From the NCBI GenBank assembly GCA_040954445.1, contig CP144361.1:1736001-1800000 (forward strand): a DNA stretch of 64,000 nucleotides, given 5' to 3'. The stretch is from Burkholderia sp. (GTDB lineage Bacteria; Pseudomonadota; Gammaproteobacteria; Burkholderiales; Burkholderiaceae). The stretch's first letter is position 1. Each line of letters begins with the position of its first letter. Below are positions 28,818-38,020 of this stretch, piece by piece. The notes beneath the pieces are model-generated. The model had not been told where the DNA came from and did not search any database. It saw only the letters and a list, made by a program, of their open reading frames with translations. Position numbers and translations under genes: made by a program.

Positions 28818-29549
28818 CTAGACGCATGTCTGGCGGAGCGCTGCGAGCGCAGCGGTCAGCGCGGCGGGGTCGTCGAAGGCACGATCGGTCTCGGGCAACA
28901 CGGGACGTTCAATCATCAATACCGGTAGGTGTCGCTCGCGCGCCACCTCGAGCTTAGCCTCGGTGGCCACGCCACCACTCATCTTACTGACCAGCACGTC
29001 CACGCCGAGCGAAGCGAACAGCGCCCGTTCGTCTTCAAGCGCAAACGGGCCGCGCGCGACGATTACCCGCGCGCGCGCATTGCCCGGATGTAGGTCGAGG
29101 CAGCGGATCCCCCAGTGCTGATGCGGGGGGATCTCGTCGAGATGCGCGAGTGGCTCGCGGCCCAGCGTGAAAAAGGGACGCCGATAAGGCGCCAACACCA
29201 TCATCATACTATTCCAGTCGCTTACCATACACCAGTCGTCGGTCTCGCGCGGCTTCCAGGCCGCGCGGCGGAGCGCCCACAGCGATGTGCGGGTGGCGCT
29301 GCAAGCCTGTGCCGCATTGGCGCTGATGCGCGCCGCATAGGGATGGGTCGCGTCGATCACCAGTCCGATGTCGACCTCGCGCAGCCAGGCGGCTAGCCCC
29401 TCGGCACCACCGAAACCGCCCACGCGCACCGCGCAGGCCAGGTCTGCAGGCACCCTGCCGAGCCCCGCGAGGCTGTAGACGTCGGTGGCGGCCAGCGTCT
29501 GCGCAAGCTTAAGCGCCTCGCCGGTACCGCCCAGCAGCAGCACGCGCAT
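28818..29549 (-). CDS. cobK: Precorrin-6A reductase
   Basis: CobK/CbiJ (243 aa) reduces precorrin-6A to dihydroprecorrin-6 (precorrin-6B) with NADPH. The N-terminal LLLGGTGEALKLAQ is the nucleotide-binding loop, followed by VIDATHPYAARIS, a signature of the family, and SKMSGGVATEAKLEVA near the C-terminus. Its start overlaps the cobL stop by one base (TAATG), indicating translational coupling. The frame is intact. Confidence 0.92.
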   Translation of the reverse strand: MRVLLLGGTGEALKLAQTLAATDVYSLAGLGRVPADLACAVRVGGFGGAEGLAAWLREVDIGLVIDATHPYAARISANAAQACSATRTSLWALRRAAWKPRETDDWCMVSDWNSMMMVLAPYRRPFFTLGREPLAHLDEIPPHQHWGIRCLDLHPGNARARVIVARGPFALEDERALFASLGVDVLVSKMSGGVATEAKLEVARERHLPVLMIERPVLPETDRAFDDPAALTAALAALRQTCV

Positions 29550-30766
29550 TAGGCAGCCTCCCCGATTGGCTTGCGGACCTCGTACAGCGTCACCGGCAGA
29601 GCCTGCCGCCAGGTATCGAAACTGCCGAGCGGCACCGCATTGGCCAGTGCGATGCGCGTCAGCGCCCCGCCGTGCTCTTCGCGCCAGGCCAGCAAAACCG
29701 TCTCAGCCTGCAAGGTCACCGCGTTCGACACCAGCCTGCCGCCAGGCTTCAGCGCGGCCCAGCAGGCGGCCAGCACGCCCGCCTCGCTACCGCCCCCACC
29801 GATGAAGATCGCCTCTGGCACCGCCAGCCCGGCCAGCGCCTCGGGCGCACGGCCAGCGACGATCACCAAGCCTGGCACACCGAGCCGATCGCGATTGAAG
29901 GCGATAGTCTCGCGACGCTCGGCATCGGCCTCGATTGCGATCGCTGCGCAGGATGGATGTACGCGCATCCACTCGATGCCGATCGAGCCCGAGCCGGCAC
30001 CGACGTCCCACAGCAGTTCGCCCGGCGTCGGCGCAAGCCGCGCCAGCGTAATCGCGCGCATGTCACGTTTGGTCAGTTGTCCGTCGTGTCGATAGGCCTC
30101 GTCGGGCAGGCCCGGCGTGAGCGAAAGCGGCTGCGTATCGGATCCGCGCACGCAGTCGAGCGCCACCAGGTTTAGCGCGGCCACCGTCTCGTCGGGCCAC
30201 GCCTGGGCAAGAGCGTCAATGCGCCGTTCTGCCGGGCCGCCCAGGTGCTCGAAGACACTAAGCCGCGTCGCGCCGTAACCAGCCTCAGTGAGCAGCCGAG
30301 CCAGCGCTGCCGGCGTGCCGCCATCGGCGCTGAGCACCAGCAGGTGCCGGCCATGGTGCAGTTGCCGCGCCAACGTGGCCAGCGACCGGCCCACGCAGGA
30401 CAGCACCTCCGCGTCCTGCAGCGCCCAGCCCAGGCGCGCGACCGCCAGCGAGACCGAAGACAGCACCGGCAACACGCGCAACTCCTCGATCGGCAACTGC
30501 CGCGCCAGAGTCGCGCCGATGCCGTAGCACATCGGATCGCCGCTGGCCAGCACGCAAATGGGCTCAGGGCGCCGAGCCAGCAGCGCCGTGATTTCGAACG
30601 GCTTCGGCCATGGCTCGCGGCGCGCGCGTAACCAGCCTGGCATCATCGCCAGATGACGCTCGCCGCCGATCACCACCGCCGCGTCGATCAGCGCGCGCCG
30701 AGCCGGCTTGCCAAGCCCCTCGAAACCATCGGCGCCGATGCCGATCACCGTCAGCCACGCCGTCAT
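29549..30766 (-). CDS. cobL: Precorrin-6B C5,15-methyltransferase (decarboxylating), CbiE-CbiT fusion
   Basis: CobL (405 aa) methylates C-5 and C-15 and decarboxylates the C-12 acetate of precorrin-6B. The N-terminal CbiE-like SAM domain spans roughly residues 1-200 ([13 protein letters not shown] near 7-19, [18 protein letters not shown]). The C-terminal CbiT-like Rossmann methyltransferase spans about 215-400 ([30 protein letters not shown]). This is the length and order of the aerobic-pathway fusion. It is the first gene of the cob trio. Upstream DNA lacks a recognisable gene and is cut by an IS 337 bp away, so the promoter is unclear. Confidence 0.94.
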   Translation of the reverse strand: MTAWLTVIGIGADGFEGLGKPARRALIDAAVVIGGERHLAMMPGWLRARREPWPKPFEITALLARRPEPICVLASGDPMCYGIGATLARQLPIEELRVLPVLSSVSLAVARLGWALQDAEVLSCVGRSLATLARQLHHGRHLLVLSADGGTPAALARLLTEAGYGATRLSVFEHLGGPAERRIDALAQAWPDETVAALNLVALDCVRGSDTQPLSLTPGLPDEAYRHDGQLTKRDMRAITLARLAPTPGELLWDVGAGSGSIGIEWMRVHPSCAAIAIEADAERRETIAFNRDRLGVPGLVIVAGRAPEALAGLAVPEAIFIGGGGSEAGVLAACWAALKPGGRLVSNAVTLQAETVLLAWREEHGGALTRIALANAVPLGSFDTWRQALPVTLYEVRKPIGEAA

Positions 30767-31103
30767 CCCCCGCTCTCCATGCCTGCCCCACCCTCGTTCG
30801 ATCGCTGTCTATGATACGCAGGACACGCTGCGGGCCGTGGCGCGCAGCGGGTCTCAGGTAGATTAAAGTGGACATAATAACAGCCTCGTTCGCTGGTGCC
30901 GAAGCAACCCGAAAGCAGCCTAATGAGCCCGATGGCATGTACCCGCTGGCGGTTTTCGACAAGCCGCCCAAGGCAATGGGGCAGTGTGCCTCGCCACGCT
31001 GCCGCTGGCATACGCCTCGATTGCGCTCGCCCTTGCCGGCCCGGAACCGTGATTTGATCCGGTGCGTTTTTACCCAGGAGCTTTTTCAAGAGTGCAGTGC
31101 AAC
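30767..31103. other. Region upstream of cobL, no gene recognised
   Basis: Frames on both strands run into the IS and resemble nothing familiar. GGTGCCGAAGCAACCCGAAA at about 30896 superficially recalls the opening of a cobalamin riboswitch, but the conserved B12 box is not evident and it lies on the strand opposite to cobL. Best left unassigned. Confidence 0.4.
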
Positions 31104-32225
31104 GGCGTTGTTGCATAAATCGAGTGTGAGGACGCAATAGCATCGACGGGCAATTTCAGGCGATACGAACAGATTGCGGACGAGCGAGGTCCGCCATACG
31201 GTTGATGACGCCGACGCGAATGGAGACCTCGGTCGCCTGCGCCTCGATGTGATGCGCCCAGAGACAGTGGCCGGTGAGGGTCTTGAACCTATACATCGCA
31301 TTCTCGGCAAGCGATCGCCGGTGGTAGCCACTGTGTTGCTTCCATTCTCGACGACCGTCACGGGCAATTGCATCAACCGCGCCATTACGCCACGCCGCAC
31401 CGGGCATATCCGCTGGCCAATGAGCGGCACCCTCGCGTGGCGGAATCGAAGGAATAGCACTGCGTGCAGCAATGGCCGCATGGCATGGCTTGGTGTCGTA
31501 GGCACCGTCACCGCCGATGACATCGATTTGTTCTTCGCGTGGAATCTGGTCGAGCAACTTGGCCAGAGCGTCACCGTCAGCCACATTCTGATTCGTCATT
31601 AGCGCGGCATGCACTTGACCTGTATTCGCGTTGAGCGCGAGATGGACTTTACGCCACGTGCGCCGCTTCGAGTAGCCGTGCTGGCGCACCTTCCATTCAC
31701 CTTCTCCATAGACCTTCAGACCGGTGCTGTCGACAACCAGATAGATCGGTTCATTGTCACGAAGGATCGGCAGTTCGACATCAAGCGTTTTTGCCCGGCG
31801 ACAGAGCGTGGTGTAATTCGGCACCGGCAAGCTCGGGAAGGCCAAATCGCGCAGACTTTGGGTGAAACCTTGCAGGGCGCGCAAGGTCAGTCGATAGACG
31901 GTCTTCAAGCCAAGTAATGCCTGAATCAGCGTATCGCCGTATACACACGGGCGACCACGTGTGGGTATGGCATCGGGCATTCTGGCAAGGATGGCTTCAT
32001 CTATCCATATTGTTATGTTCCCCCGGTTGATCAGGCCTTCATTATAGGCCGCCCAATTCCTGACACGGTAGCGTGCCTTCGGCTCACCTTTCTTGTGTAT
32101 GTCCTTGCGTATTTTCTTGGCAAAAATTAGGCAGTTACTCTGGAATCTGACTTGATAGGAGGCTGGCCCCGCGATCGTCGCGCGTAAACGTCAACGGATC
32201 TGGCTCGATTTATGCAACGAACGCC
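31104..32225 (-). mobile_element. IS5-family element copy 12
   Basis: Nearly full length. The left terminus (at 32225) carries a one-base insertion (CAACGAACGCC) and TCTGGCTCG in place of TCTCGCTCG. Both markers recur in copy 19 at 52215. Confidence 0.9.
31156..32112 (-). pseudogene. IS5-family transposase with start codon lost
   Basis: All 318 codons are open and the DDE residues are kept, but the initiator is ATA (AAGAAAATACGCAAGG) instead of ATG. The first in-frame ATG is at codon 45, giving a 274-aa product without the N-terminal DNA-binding part. This is the least damaged of the inactive copies. Confidence 0.8.
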
Positions 32226-32271
32226 CTGTCGATGCCCTTGTGTCCTCACGCTCGATTTATGCAACAACGCC
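32226..32271. repeat. IS5 right-end fragment joined to copies 12 and 13
   Basis: TCGATGCCCTTGTGTCCTCA, then CGCTCGATTTATGCAACAACGCC. The same fragment, inverted and with the same CCCTTGTG variant, precedes copy 19 at 52169-52214. So the fragment plus the IS end is a shared rearranged unit. Confidence 0.8.
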
Positions 32272-33252
32272 AAGAAAATGCACAAGGACATACACAAGAA
32301 AGGTGAGCCGAAGGCACGCTACCGTGTCAGGAATTGGGCAGCCTATAATGAAGGCCTGATCAACTGGGGGAACATAACAATATGGATAGATGAAGCCATC
32401 CTTGCCAGAATGCCCGATGCCATACCCACACGTGGTCGCCCGTGTGTATACGGCGATACGCTGATTCAGGCATTACTTGGCTTGAAGCCCGTCTATCGAC
32501 TGACCTTGCGCGCCCTGCAAAGTTTCACCCAAAGTCTGCGCGATTTGGCCTTCCCGAGCTTGCCGGTGCCGAATTACACCACGCTCTGTCGCCGGGCAAA
32601 AACGCTTGATGTCGAACTGCCGATCCTTCGTGACAATGAACCGATCTATCTGGTTGTCGACAGCACCGGTCTGAAGGTCTATGGAGAAGGTGAATGGAAG
32701 GTGCGCCAGCACGGCTACTCGAAGCGGCGCACGTGGCGTAAAGTCCATCTCGCGCTCAACGCGAATACAGGTCAAGTGCATGCCGCGCTAATGACGAATC
32801 AGAATGTGGCTGACGGTGACGCTCTGGCCAAGTTGCTCGACCAGATTCCACGCGAAGAACAAATCGATGTCAACGGCGTTGACGGTGCCTACGACACCAA
32901 GCCATGCGATGCGGCCATTGCTGCACGCAGTGCAGTTCCTGCGATTCCGCCACGCGAGGGTTCCGTTCATTGGCCAGCGGATACGCCCAGTGCGGCGTTG
33001 CTTAACGGCGCGGTTGATGCAATTGCACCTGACGGTCGTCGAGAATGGAAGAAAGGCAATGACTACCACCGGTGATCGCTTGCCGAAAATGCGATGTATC
33101 GGTTCGAGATGCGCATTGGAAACCGTCTCTGGGTGAGTCTCGGCGCAATCAACCACATAGCGGACCTCGCTCGTCCGCAATCCGTTCATTGCGTCTGAAA
33201 TTATGCCCTTCGATCCCATTGCATCCTCACGCTCGATTTATGCAACAACGCC
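32272..33252 (+). mobile_element. IS5-family element copy 13, 5'-truncated
   Basis: It begins at AAGAAAATGCACAAGG, six bases before the transposase start, with the left terminus replaced by the 46-bp right-end fragment; a GCC shared at the joint suggests microhomology. The right end at 33252 is normal. Confidence 0.85.
32278..33197 (+). pseudogene. IS5-family transposase, nonsense mutant
   Basis: The frame is open to YHR, then TGA at 33073-33075 replaces the CGA codon of RRSLAEN, before the catalytic glutamate. The 3' part has diverged (RFEMRIGNRLWV) and lacks about 30 bases. Confidence 0.8.
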
Positions 33253-33269
33253 TATTTACGAATAAATTC

Positions 33270-33653
33270 TTACCCCGAGGCATGAGGTTTGGTACCACGC
33301 GCCCCAGCGCGCTCTTTGGATCGCCGTGGTTGGTCAGCAAAGCTTCCAAATTCTAGTTTGGCACCATCGGTGCCGGCGAAATTGGGTGAGACGAACTGCA
33401 CGAACATCTCGCCGTCTTTGACCATGCCCATCTCGTAGCGGGCGCGCTCCTCGATCGCCACCATGCCGTTTTGCAGATCCTGTACCTCCCCAGAGATCCG
33501 CTCGTTGCGCAGCTTCTCTTCGGCGTTTTTCTGCGTCTGGTTGGCCAGCTCTTGTCGCAATTCGTGCACGCGCAGCCAGCCGCCATACCCCCACCACAAC
33601 GGGTACTGGATCAACACCAGCAAACCGATCAGGATAACAGTGACCAGCCACAT
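33270..33653 (-). CDS. ftsB: Cell division protein FtsB
   Basis: FtsB (127 aa) is a single-pass inner-membrane protein of the FtsQLB divisome complex. Residues 1-20 (MWLVTVILIGLLVLIQYPLW) form the transmembrane helix. Residues 27-70 (LRVHELRQELANQTQKNAEEKLRNERISGEVQDLQNG) form the coiled coil, and the conserved ARYEMGMVKDGEMFVQF follows. The start is the ATG at 33653. Upstream codons belong to the IS630 remnant, whose end lies 18 bases upstream, so the native promoter (commonly read through from eno) is gone. The C-terminal tail is basic and poorly conserved. Confidence 0.93.
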   Translation of the reverse strand: MWLVTVILIGLLVLIQYPLWWGYGGWLRVHELRQELANQTQKNAEEKLRNERISGEVQDLQNGMVAIEERARYEMGMVKDGEMFVQFVSPNFAGTDGAKLEFGSFADQPRRSKERAGARGTKPHASG

Positions 33654-33672
33654 GTACGAAGCCGAAAATGTA

Positions 33673-34003
33673 TTGATCCGCAATTCGTGATTTTGAATAA
33701 GTTGCGAATCAGCTGCGGCTTTTCCTGACGGCGATGTAGGTTCCGGAGGACCGTGCCGATCATGTCCGCTTTTCTGGACGGATGACTCGTGTCCAGCGTG
33801 TTCATCTTGACATCCTGATTCAGTAGTTCTTCCGGATTTAGTTCGGGGCAGCAGCCGGAAAGTTGGATCAACCGTAGGCGTTTCGCATGCTCGGCAAAGC
33901 ATCGTTTCACGGCGGCAGACCGATGCACCGGATGGCCATCAACGATCAGGTAGATCTTACGCGTAGTCTGCCTGAGCATGCGCCTCATGAATTCGATGTT
34001 CAT
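33673..34003 (-). pseudogene. IS630-family transposase, C-terminal fragment with its terminus
   Basis: MNIEFMRRMLRQ, KIYLIVDGHPVHRSAAVKR and LSGCCPELNPEELLNQDVK are the DDE-type C-terminal half of IS630 transposases, with D in IVDGH and E in PELNPEE. The reading frame runs out through AAAATCACGAATTGCGGATC, the inverted terminus, to a TA at 33671. This ties the terminus to the transposase and matches the family-2 mini-elements. The N-terminal half is missing. Confidence 0.82.
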
Positions 34004-34121
34004 CGAATTTTTGATACGTTTTCTCGGAAACTATGAAGTTCAGTTTCCCTAAATTAGGGATTGGTAATACGTTATTTTGAGTAAAATTATATAGTGAATC
34101 GGCTTATACATAAAATAGAGA
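34004..34121. other. AT-rich spacer
   Basis: Contains CCTAAATTAGG (palindrome) and AAAATTATATAGTGAATC. No frame or known site is recognised. Base composition is unlike the surrounding genes. Confidence 0.4.
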
Positions 34122-34462
34122 GGCGTTGTTGCATAAATCGATCGAGATCCGTTGACGTTTACGCGCAACGGGGTTTACGCGCACCGGGCGCGTGGCCGGC
34201 CCCCTATCAAGTCAGATTCCAGAGTAACTGCCTAATTCTTTCAAAGAAAATGCGCAAGCACATACACAAGACAGGTGAGCCGAAGGCACGCTACCGTGTC
34301 AGGAATTGGGCGGCTTATAATGAAGACCCAGATCAACTCGGAGAACGTGACGATATGGATAGATGAAGCCGTCCTTGCCAGAATAGCCGGCGCCATACCC
34401 ACACGTGATCGCCCGTATCTATACGGCGATACCCTGATTCAGGCATTACTTGGCATGCAGAC
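34122..34462 (+). mobile_element. IS5-family element copy 14, 3'-truncated
   Basis: Left end, leader (with a duplicated TTTACGCGCA) and the first 70 transposase codons, then cut by another IS end at 34463. Confidence 0.85.
34250..34462 (+). pseudogene. IS5-family transposase, truncated
   Basis: Starts [18 protein letters not shown] two-base change around GAAGACCCAGATC shifts the frame near codon 24, and the gene ends at GMQTALL. Confidence 0.75.
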
Positions 34463-34476
34463 GGCGTTGTTGCATA
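34463..34476. repeat. 14-bp IS5 terminus stub
   Basis: GGCGTTGTTGCATA is followed at once by a complete new terminus at 34477, another case of an IS placed inside an IS terminal repeat. Confidence 0.65.
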
Positions 34477-35594
34477 GGCGTTGTTGCATAAATCGAGTGT
34501 GAGGACGCAATAGCATCGACGGGCATAATTTTAGGCAATAGATTGCGGACGAGCGAGGTCCGCCATACGGTTGATGACGCCGACGCGAATGGAGACCTCG
34601 GTCGCCTGCGAGTCGATGTGACGCGCCTAGAGACAGTTGCCGGTGGGGATCTTGAACCGATAGATCGCATTCTCAGCAAGCGATCGGCGGTGGTAGCCAC
34701 TGTCTTGCTTCCATTCTTGACGACCGTCACGGGCAATTGCATCAACCGCGCCATTACGCCACGCCGCACCGGGCATATCCGCTGGCCAATGAACGGCACC
34801 CTCGCGTGGCGGAATCGAAGGAATAGCACTGCGTGCAGCAATGGCCGCATCGCATGGCTTGGTGTCGTAGGCACCATCACCGCCGATGACATCGATTTGT
34901 TCTTCGCGTGGAATCTGGTCGACCAACTTGGCCAGAGCGTCACCGTCAGCCACATTCTGATTCGTCATTAGCGCGGCATGCACTTGACCAGTATTCGCGT
35001 TGAGCGCGAGATGGACTTTACGCCACGTGCGCCGCTTCGAGTAGCCGTGCTGGCGCACCTTCCATTCACCTTCTCCATAGACCTTCAGACCGGTGCTGTC
35101 GACAACCAGATAGATCTGGTTCATTGTCACGAAGGATCGGCAGTTCGACATCAAGCATTTTTGCCCGGCGACAGAGCGTGGTGTAATTCGGCACCGGCAA
35201 GCTCGGGAAGGCCAGATCGCGCAGACTTTTGGTGAAACCTTGCAGGGCGCGCAACGTCAGTCGATAGACGGTCTTCACGCCAAGTAATGTCTGAATCAGC
35301 GTATCGCCGTATAGACACGGGCGACCACGTGTGGGTATGGCATCGGGTATTCTGGCAAGGACGGCTTCATCTATCCATATTGTTACGTTCCCCCGGTTGA
35401 TCAGGCCTTCATTATAGGCCGCCCAATTCCTGACACGGTAGCGTGCCTTCGGCTCACCTGTCTTGTGTATGTCCTTGCACATTTTCTTGTCAAAAATTAA
35501 GCAGTTACTCTGGAATCTGACTTGATAGGGGGCTGGCCCCGCGATCGTTGCGCGTAAACGTCAACGGATCTCGCTCGATTTATGCAACAACGCT
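34477..35594 (-). mobile_element. IS5-family element copy 15
   Basis: Leftward copy with both ends. The terminus at 35594 is CAACAACGCT. A 9-base deletion lies in the 3' region (ATTTTAGGCAATAGATTGCGG). Confidence 0.85.
34543..35482 (-). pseudogene. IS5-family transposase, frameshifted
   Basis: Starts [17 protein letters not shown] at 35482. One extra base (GATAGATCTGG for GATAGATCGG) breaks the frame immediately before LVVDSTG. The downstream frame then runs through LAENAIYRFKIPTGNCL. Confidence 0.8.
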
Positions 35595-35657
35595 TATCGA
35601 CGGGATAATTTCAGGCGATGCTATTGCGTCCTCACACTCGATTTATGCAACAACGCC
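35595..35657. repeat. Family-1 mini-element remnant
   Basis: ATCGACGGGATAATTTCAGG in one orientation joins GCTATTGCGTCCTCACACTC and the IS right end in the other, leaving a 63-bp half-collapsed mini-element. Confidence 0.6.
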
Positions 35658-35726
35658 GTCGCTGGCACCCTGCCTCCGCATTGCCGAAAGTGAGACCTCG
35701 TCGGGATCGAGCGTGTAGCGAATCAT
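35658..35726 (-). pseudogene. 5' stub of the gene after recD
   Basis: The ATG overlaps the recD stop (ATGA), and 23 codons follow (MIRYTLDPDEVSLSAMRRQG...) before the IS debris. It was evidently translationally coupled to recD. The family is not recognised from so short a piece. Confidence 0.6.
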
Positions 35727-38020
35727 GTTCCGTTCTCCTGATCGACCGCCCTGCGCCCGGCGGCCTCGGCGATCCGCGCGGCCAGCCCAGAATTACGCAT
35801 GGTGCGTGTGGCGATCGCCTGCCCCAGCACCGTGCGTGGCCCGATCATCTCCACCCGTGAGCGTGCGCGCGTGATCGCGGTATAGAGCAGCTCGCGCGAC
35901 AGCACGCGTCCGCACGCGGTCGGCAAGACCAACGCCACCTCGTCGAATTCCGAACCCTGCGATTTGTGGACCGTCATCGCGAAGGCGGTATCGTGTGGCG
36001 GCAGCGCGGTCGGCGAGACCGCACGCGCCCGCCCGTCGGAACCGCGGAACCAGACCCGCAGCGCGCCCCGTATATCGGGCAGCGCGATGCCGATATCGCC
36101 GTTAAACAAACCGAGCGCATAGTCGTTGCGACTGACCATCACGGGCCGGCCCGCAAACCAGCATGCGCCGACCCCGAGCGGCACGCGCACCACGCGGCGC
36201 ACCTGGGCGGCAACACGCTGGTTAACCTCGTCTGCGCCGCGCGTGCCGCTGCGGGTGGCGCACAGGATACGGAAGCGGTTCAGCGCATCGAACAGCGGCA
36301 GCGGGTCGGGCTCGATCGTGGAGAGCGCGGCGCGCAAGGTTTCGCCATAGGCGTCGAAACCATGCGTGAGACGCTCGATGGTAGCGGAGGACAGCGTATC
36401 GCCGCTATCGTCGTAGTAACGCGCGGCGGCCCCGGCTTCGGTCGACAGCACGTCGAATGCGTCTTGCGTCGCGCCGCGGCGGATCGCCAGCGACAGCTGA
36501 CCGATCGGTGAATCGAGGCCGAAGCGGTAATTGTGCTCGAGCCAGACGACGCAGTCGGCCAGGGGGGAGATGACGCCGGAGGGAAGTGATGGTTCAAATC
36601 CGGCATCAGGCACCGAGGCGTGCGCTTCCCGGTTCATCGCGGACCTTGAAGCATCCTGCTCGTCGATCCACCAGGTGTCGAGCCAGGCCAGCTCCTCGGG
36701 TTCGATCCAGGCATCGAGCGGCGCACCCGCGGAGCTGTCGGTCAATACGACAGGAAGGGAAGGCGGCTCGACAATCGGTGCCTCGTGGAAAGCGAATAAA
36801 GACGCCTGCGCAGGCGACTCGCTCAAATCATCGCACGCCTTGTGCTTGCCACGCGTGGTCACGCGTCGAGTGGACGAAGCCGGTTGAGCAAGCCGCGTCA
36901 TCGTACCAGGCACAGATCCAACCAGCGCGGGCGGCCTGTCCGCCTCCGCAGGTAACGCCGCCACGAAATCCGCTACCTCGACGCCTAGTACCTCCGCGAT
37001 GCGCCGACAGCCCGCTGCGCTGAAGGCCGGTCGAGCGCTCAGCTCGGCGAAGACGGCACCCGCTTCGACGGCGGCGAGCTGGTCCTTGTCGCCGAGCAGC
37101 ACCAGCCGCGTACTCGGCGCCAGCGCGTCGAGTAAGTGGGCGGCGAGCGCCACATCGATCATCGAGGCCTCGTCGACCACTACCAGTTCATAAGGTAGCG
37201 GATTGTCGCGATGATGGCGGAAGCGCCCACCCGGCAGCCACCCGAGCAGACGATGAAGCGTGTAGGAGGTTTTCGGCAGGCGCACTACGAGTTCCGGAGG
37301 CAAGCCCGAGGCGCACGTATGCAGGGCTTCCTGCATGCGCTGCGCGGCCTTGCCGGTCGGCGCGGCCAGAGCGATCCGCAGAGCCGGCTTCATCTCCACC
37401 AGGCAAGCGACCATGCCCACTACGGTAGTAGTCTTGCCAGTGCCTGGTCCGCCGCTGATGATCGTCACGCGCCCACCCAGCGCCACCAGAGTCGCCACAC
37501 GCTGCCAGTCGATTTCGCCCGCGCGTGGCACTGTGAAGAAGCGGTCCAGGCTCTTGCGCAGCGCGGTGGGCGAGAACGTAGCTTCATCCGCCGGCAAAGC
37601 CGCACCCGCGTGTATCATCAGCGCATTGGCTAAGCGCGTCTCGTAATCGTAATAACGCGCGAGATAAAGCCTTCCTTGCCCATCCACCACTAGTGGACAA
37701 TCGGCGCCGCGCGGCTGGCGCCCGAAGCCGGCCACGCCGCTAGCGGCGAGCTCAGCACGCATCGAGGCGAGCGTAGTGCCGTAGCGCTCGGCCAGCGCCT
37801 CCAGTGGGAGGCAGACATGGCCAGTCGTGGTCGCGCGGCTGACCGCGAAGGCGGCGCGCGCAGCCCAGCGCGCGGCATCGGAGGAAGCACCGAGCTGGCG
37901 CGACAGCATGCCGATCCGGCGCGCGAAACCCTCGGCCAGAGCGAGCCCAAAATTAGCTGGTTCAGGCAGGCGTTTAGCGCGGTCGCCGATGAAGCCGAAC
38001 GGTTCGGTCAGGTCCTTCAT
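35723..38020 (-). CDS. recD: Exodeoxyribonuclease V alpha subunit (RecD)
   Basis: RecD (765 aa) is the 5'-3' helicase subunit of RecBCD. Walker A SGGPGTGKTTTV lies at about residues 189-200, Walker B-like LVVVDEASMIDV follows, then LVLLGDKDQLAAVEAG, and the C-terminal UvrD/REP motif AFAMTVHKSQGSEFDEV with LLYTAITRAR. Start MKDLTEPFGF overlaps the recB stop (ATGA). The frame is intact, but the middle insert (PALVGSVPGTMTRLAQ...) is low-complexity. Because recB is broken and recC is not in the window, the protein probably has no complex to join. Confidence 0.93.
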   Translation of the reverse strand: MKDLTEPFGFIGDRAKRLPEPANFGLALAEGFARRIGMLSRQLGASSDAARWAARAAFAVSRATTTGHVCLPLEALAERYGTTLASMRAELAASGVAGFGRQPRGADCPLVVDGQGRLYLARYYDYETRLANALMIHAGAALPADEATFSPTALRKSLDRFFTVPRAGEIDWQRVATLVALGGRVTIISGGPGTGKTTTVVGMVACLVEMKPALRIALAAPTGKAAQRMQEALHTCASGLPPELVVRLPKTSYTLHRLLGWLPGGRFRHHRDNPLPYELVVVDEASMIDVALAAHLLDALAPSTRLVLLGDKDQLAAVEAGAVFAELSARPAFSAAGCRRIAEVLGVEVADFVAALPAEADRPPALVGSVPGTMTRLAQPASSTRRVTTRGKHKACDDLSESPAQASLFAFHEAPIVEPPSLPVVLTDSSAGAPLDAWIEPEELAWLDTWWIDEQDASRSAMNREAHASVPDAGFEPSLPSGVISPLADCVVWLEHNYRFGLDSPIGQLSLAIRRGATQDAFDVLSTEAGAAARYYDDSGDTLSSATIERLTHGFDAYGETLRAALSTIEPDPLPLFDALNRFRILCATRSGTRGADEVNQRVAAQVRRVVRVPLGVGACWFAGRPVMVSRNDYALGLFNGDIGIALPDIRGALRVWFRGSDGRARAVSPTALPPHDTAFAMTVHKSQGSEFDEVALVLPTACGRVLSRELLYTAITRARSRVEMIGPRTVLGQAIATRTMRNSGLAARIAEAAGRRAVDQENGT

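Noticed and set aside
30868..31030. Possible cobalamin riboswitch upstream of cobL
   Set aside because: Only a GGTGCC-like opening fits, the conserved B12-box core is not seen, and it is on the strand opposite to the cob genes.
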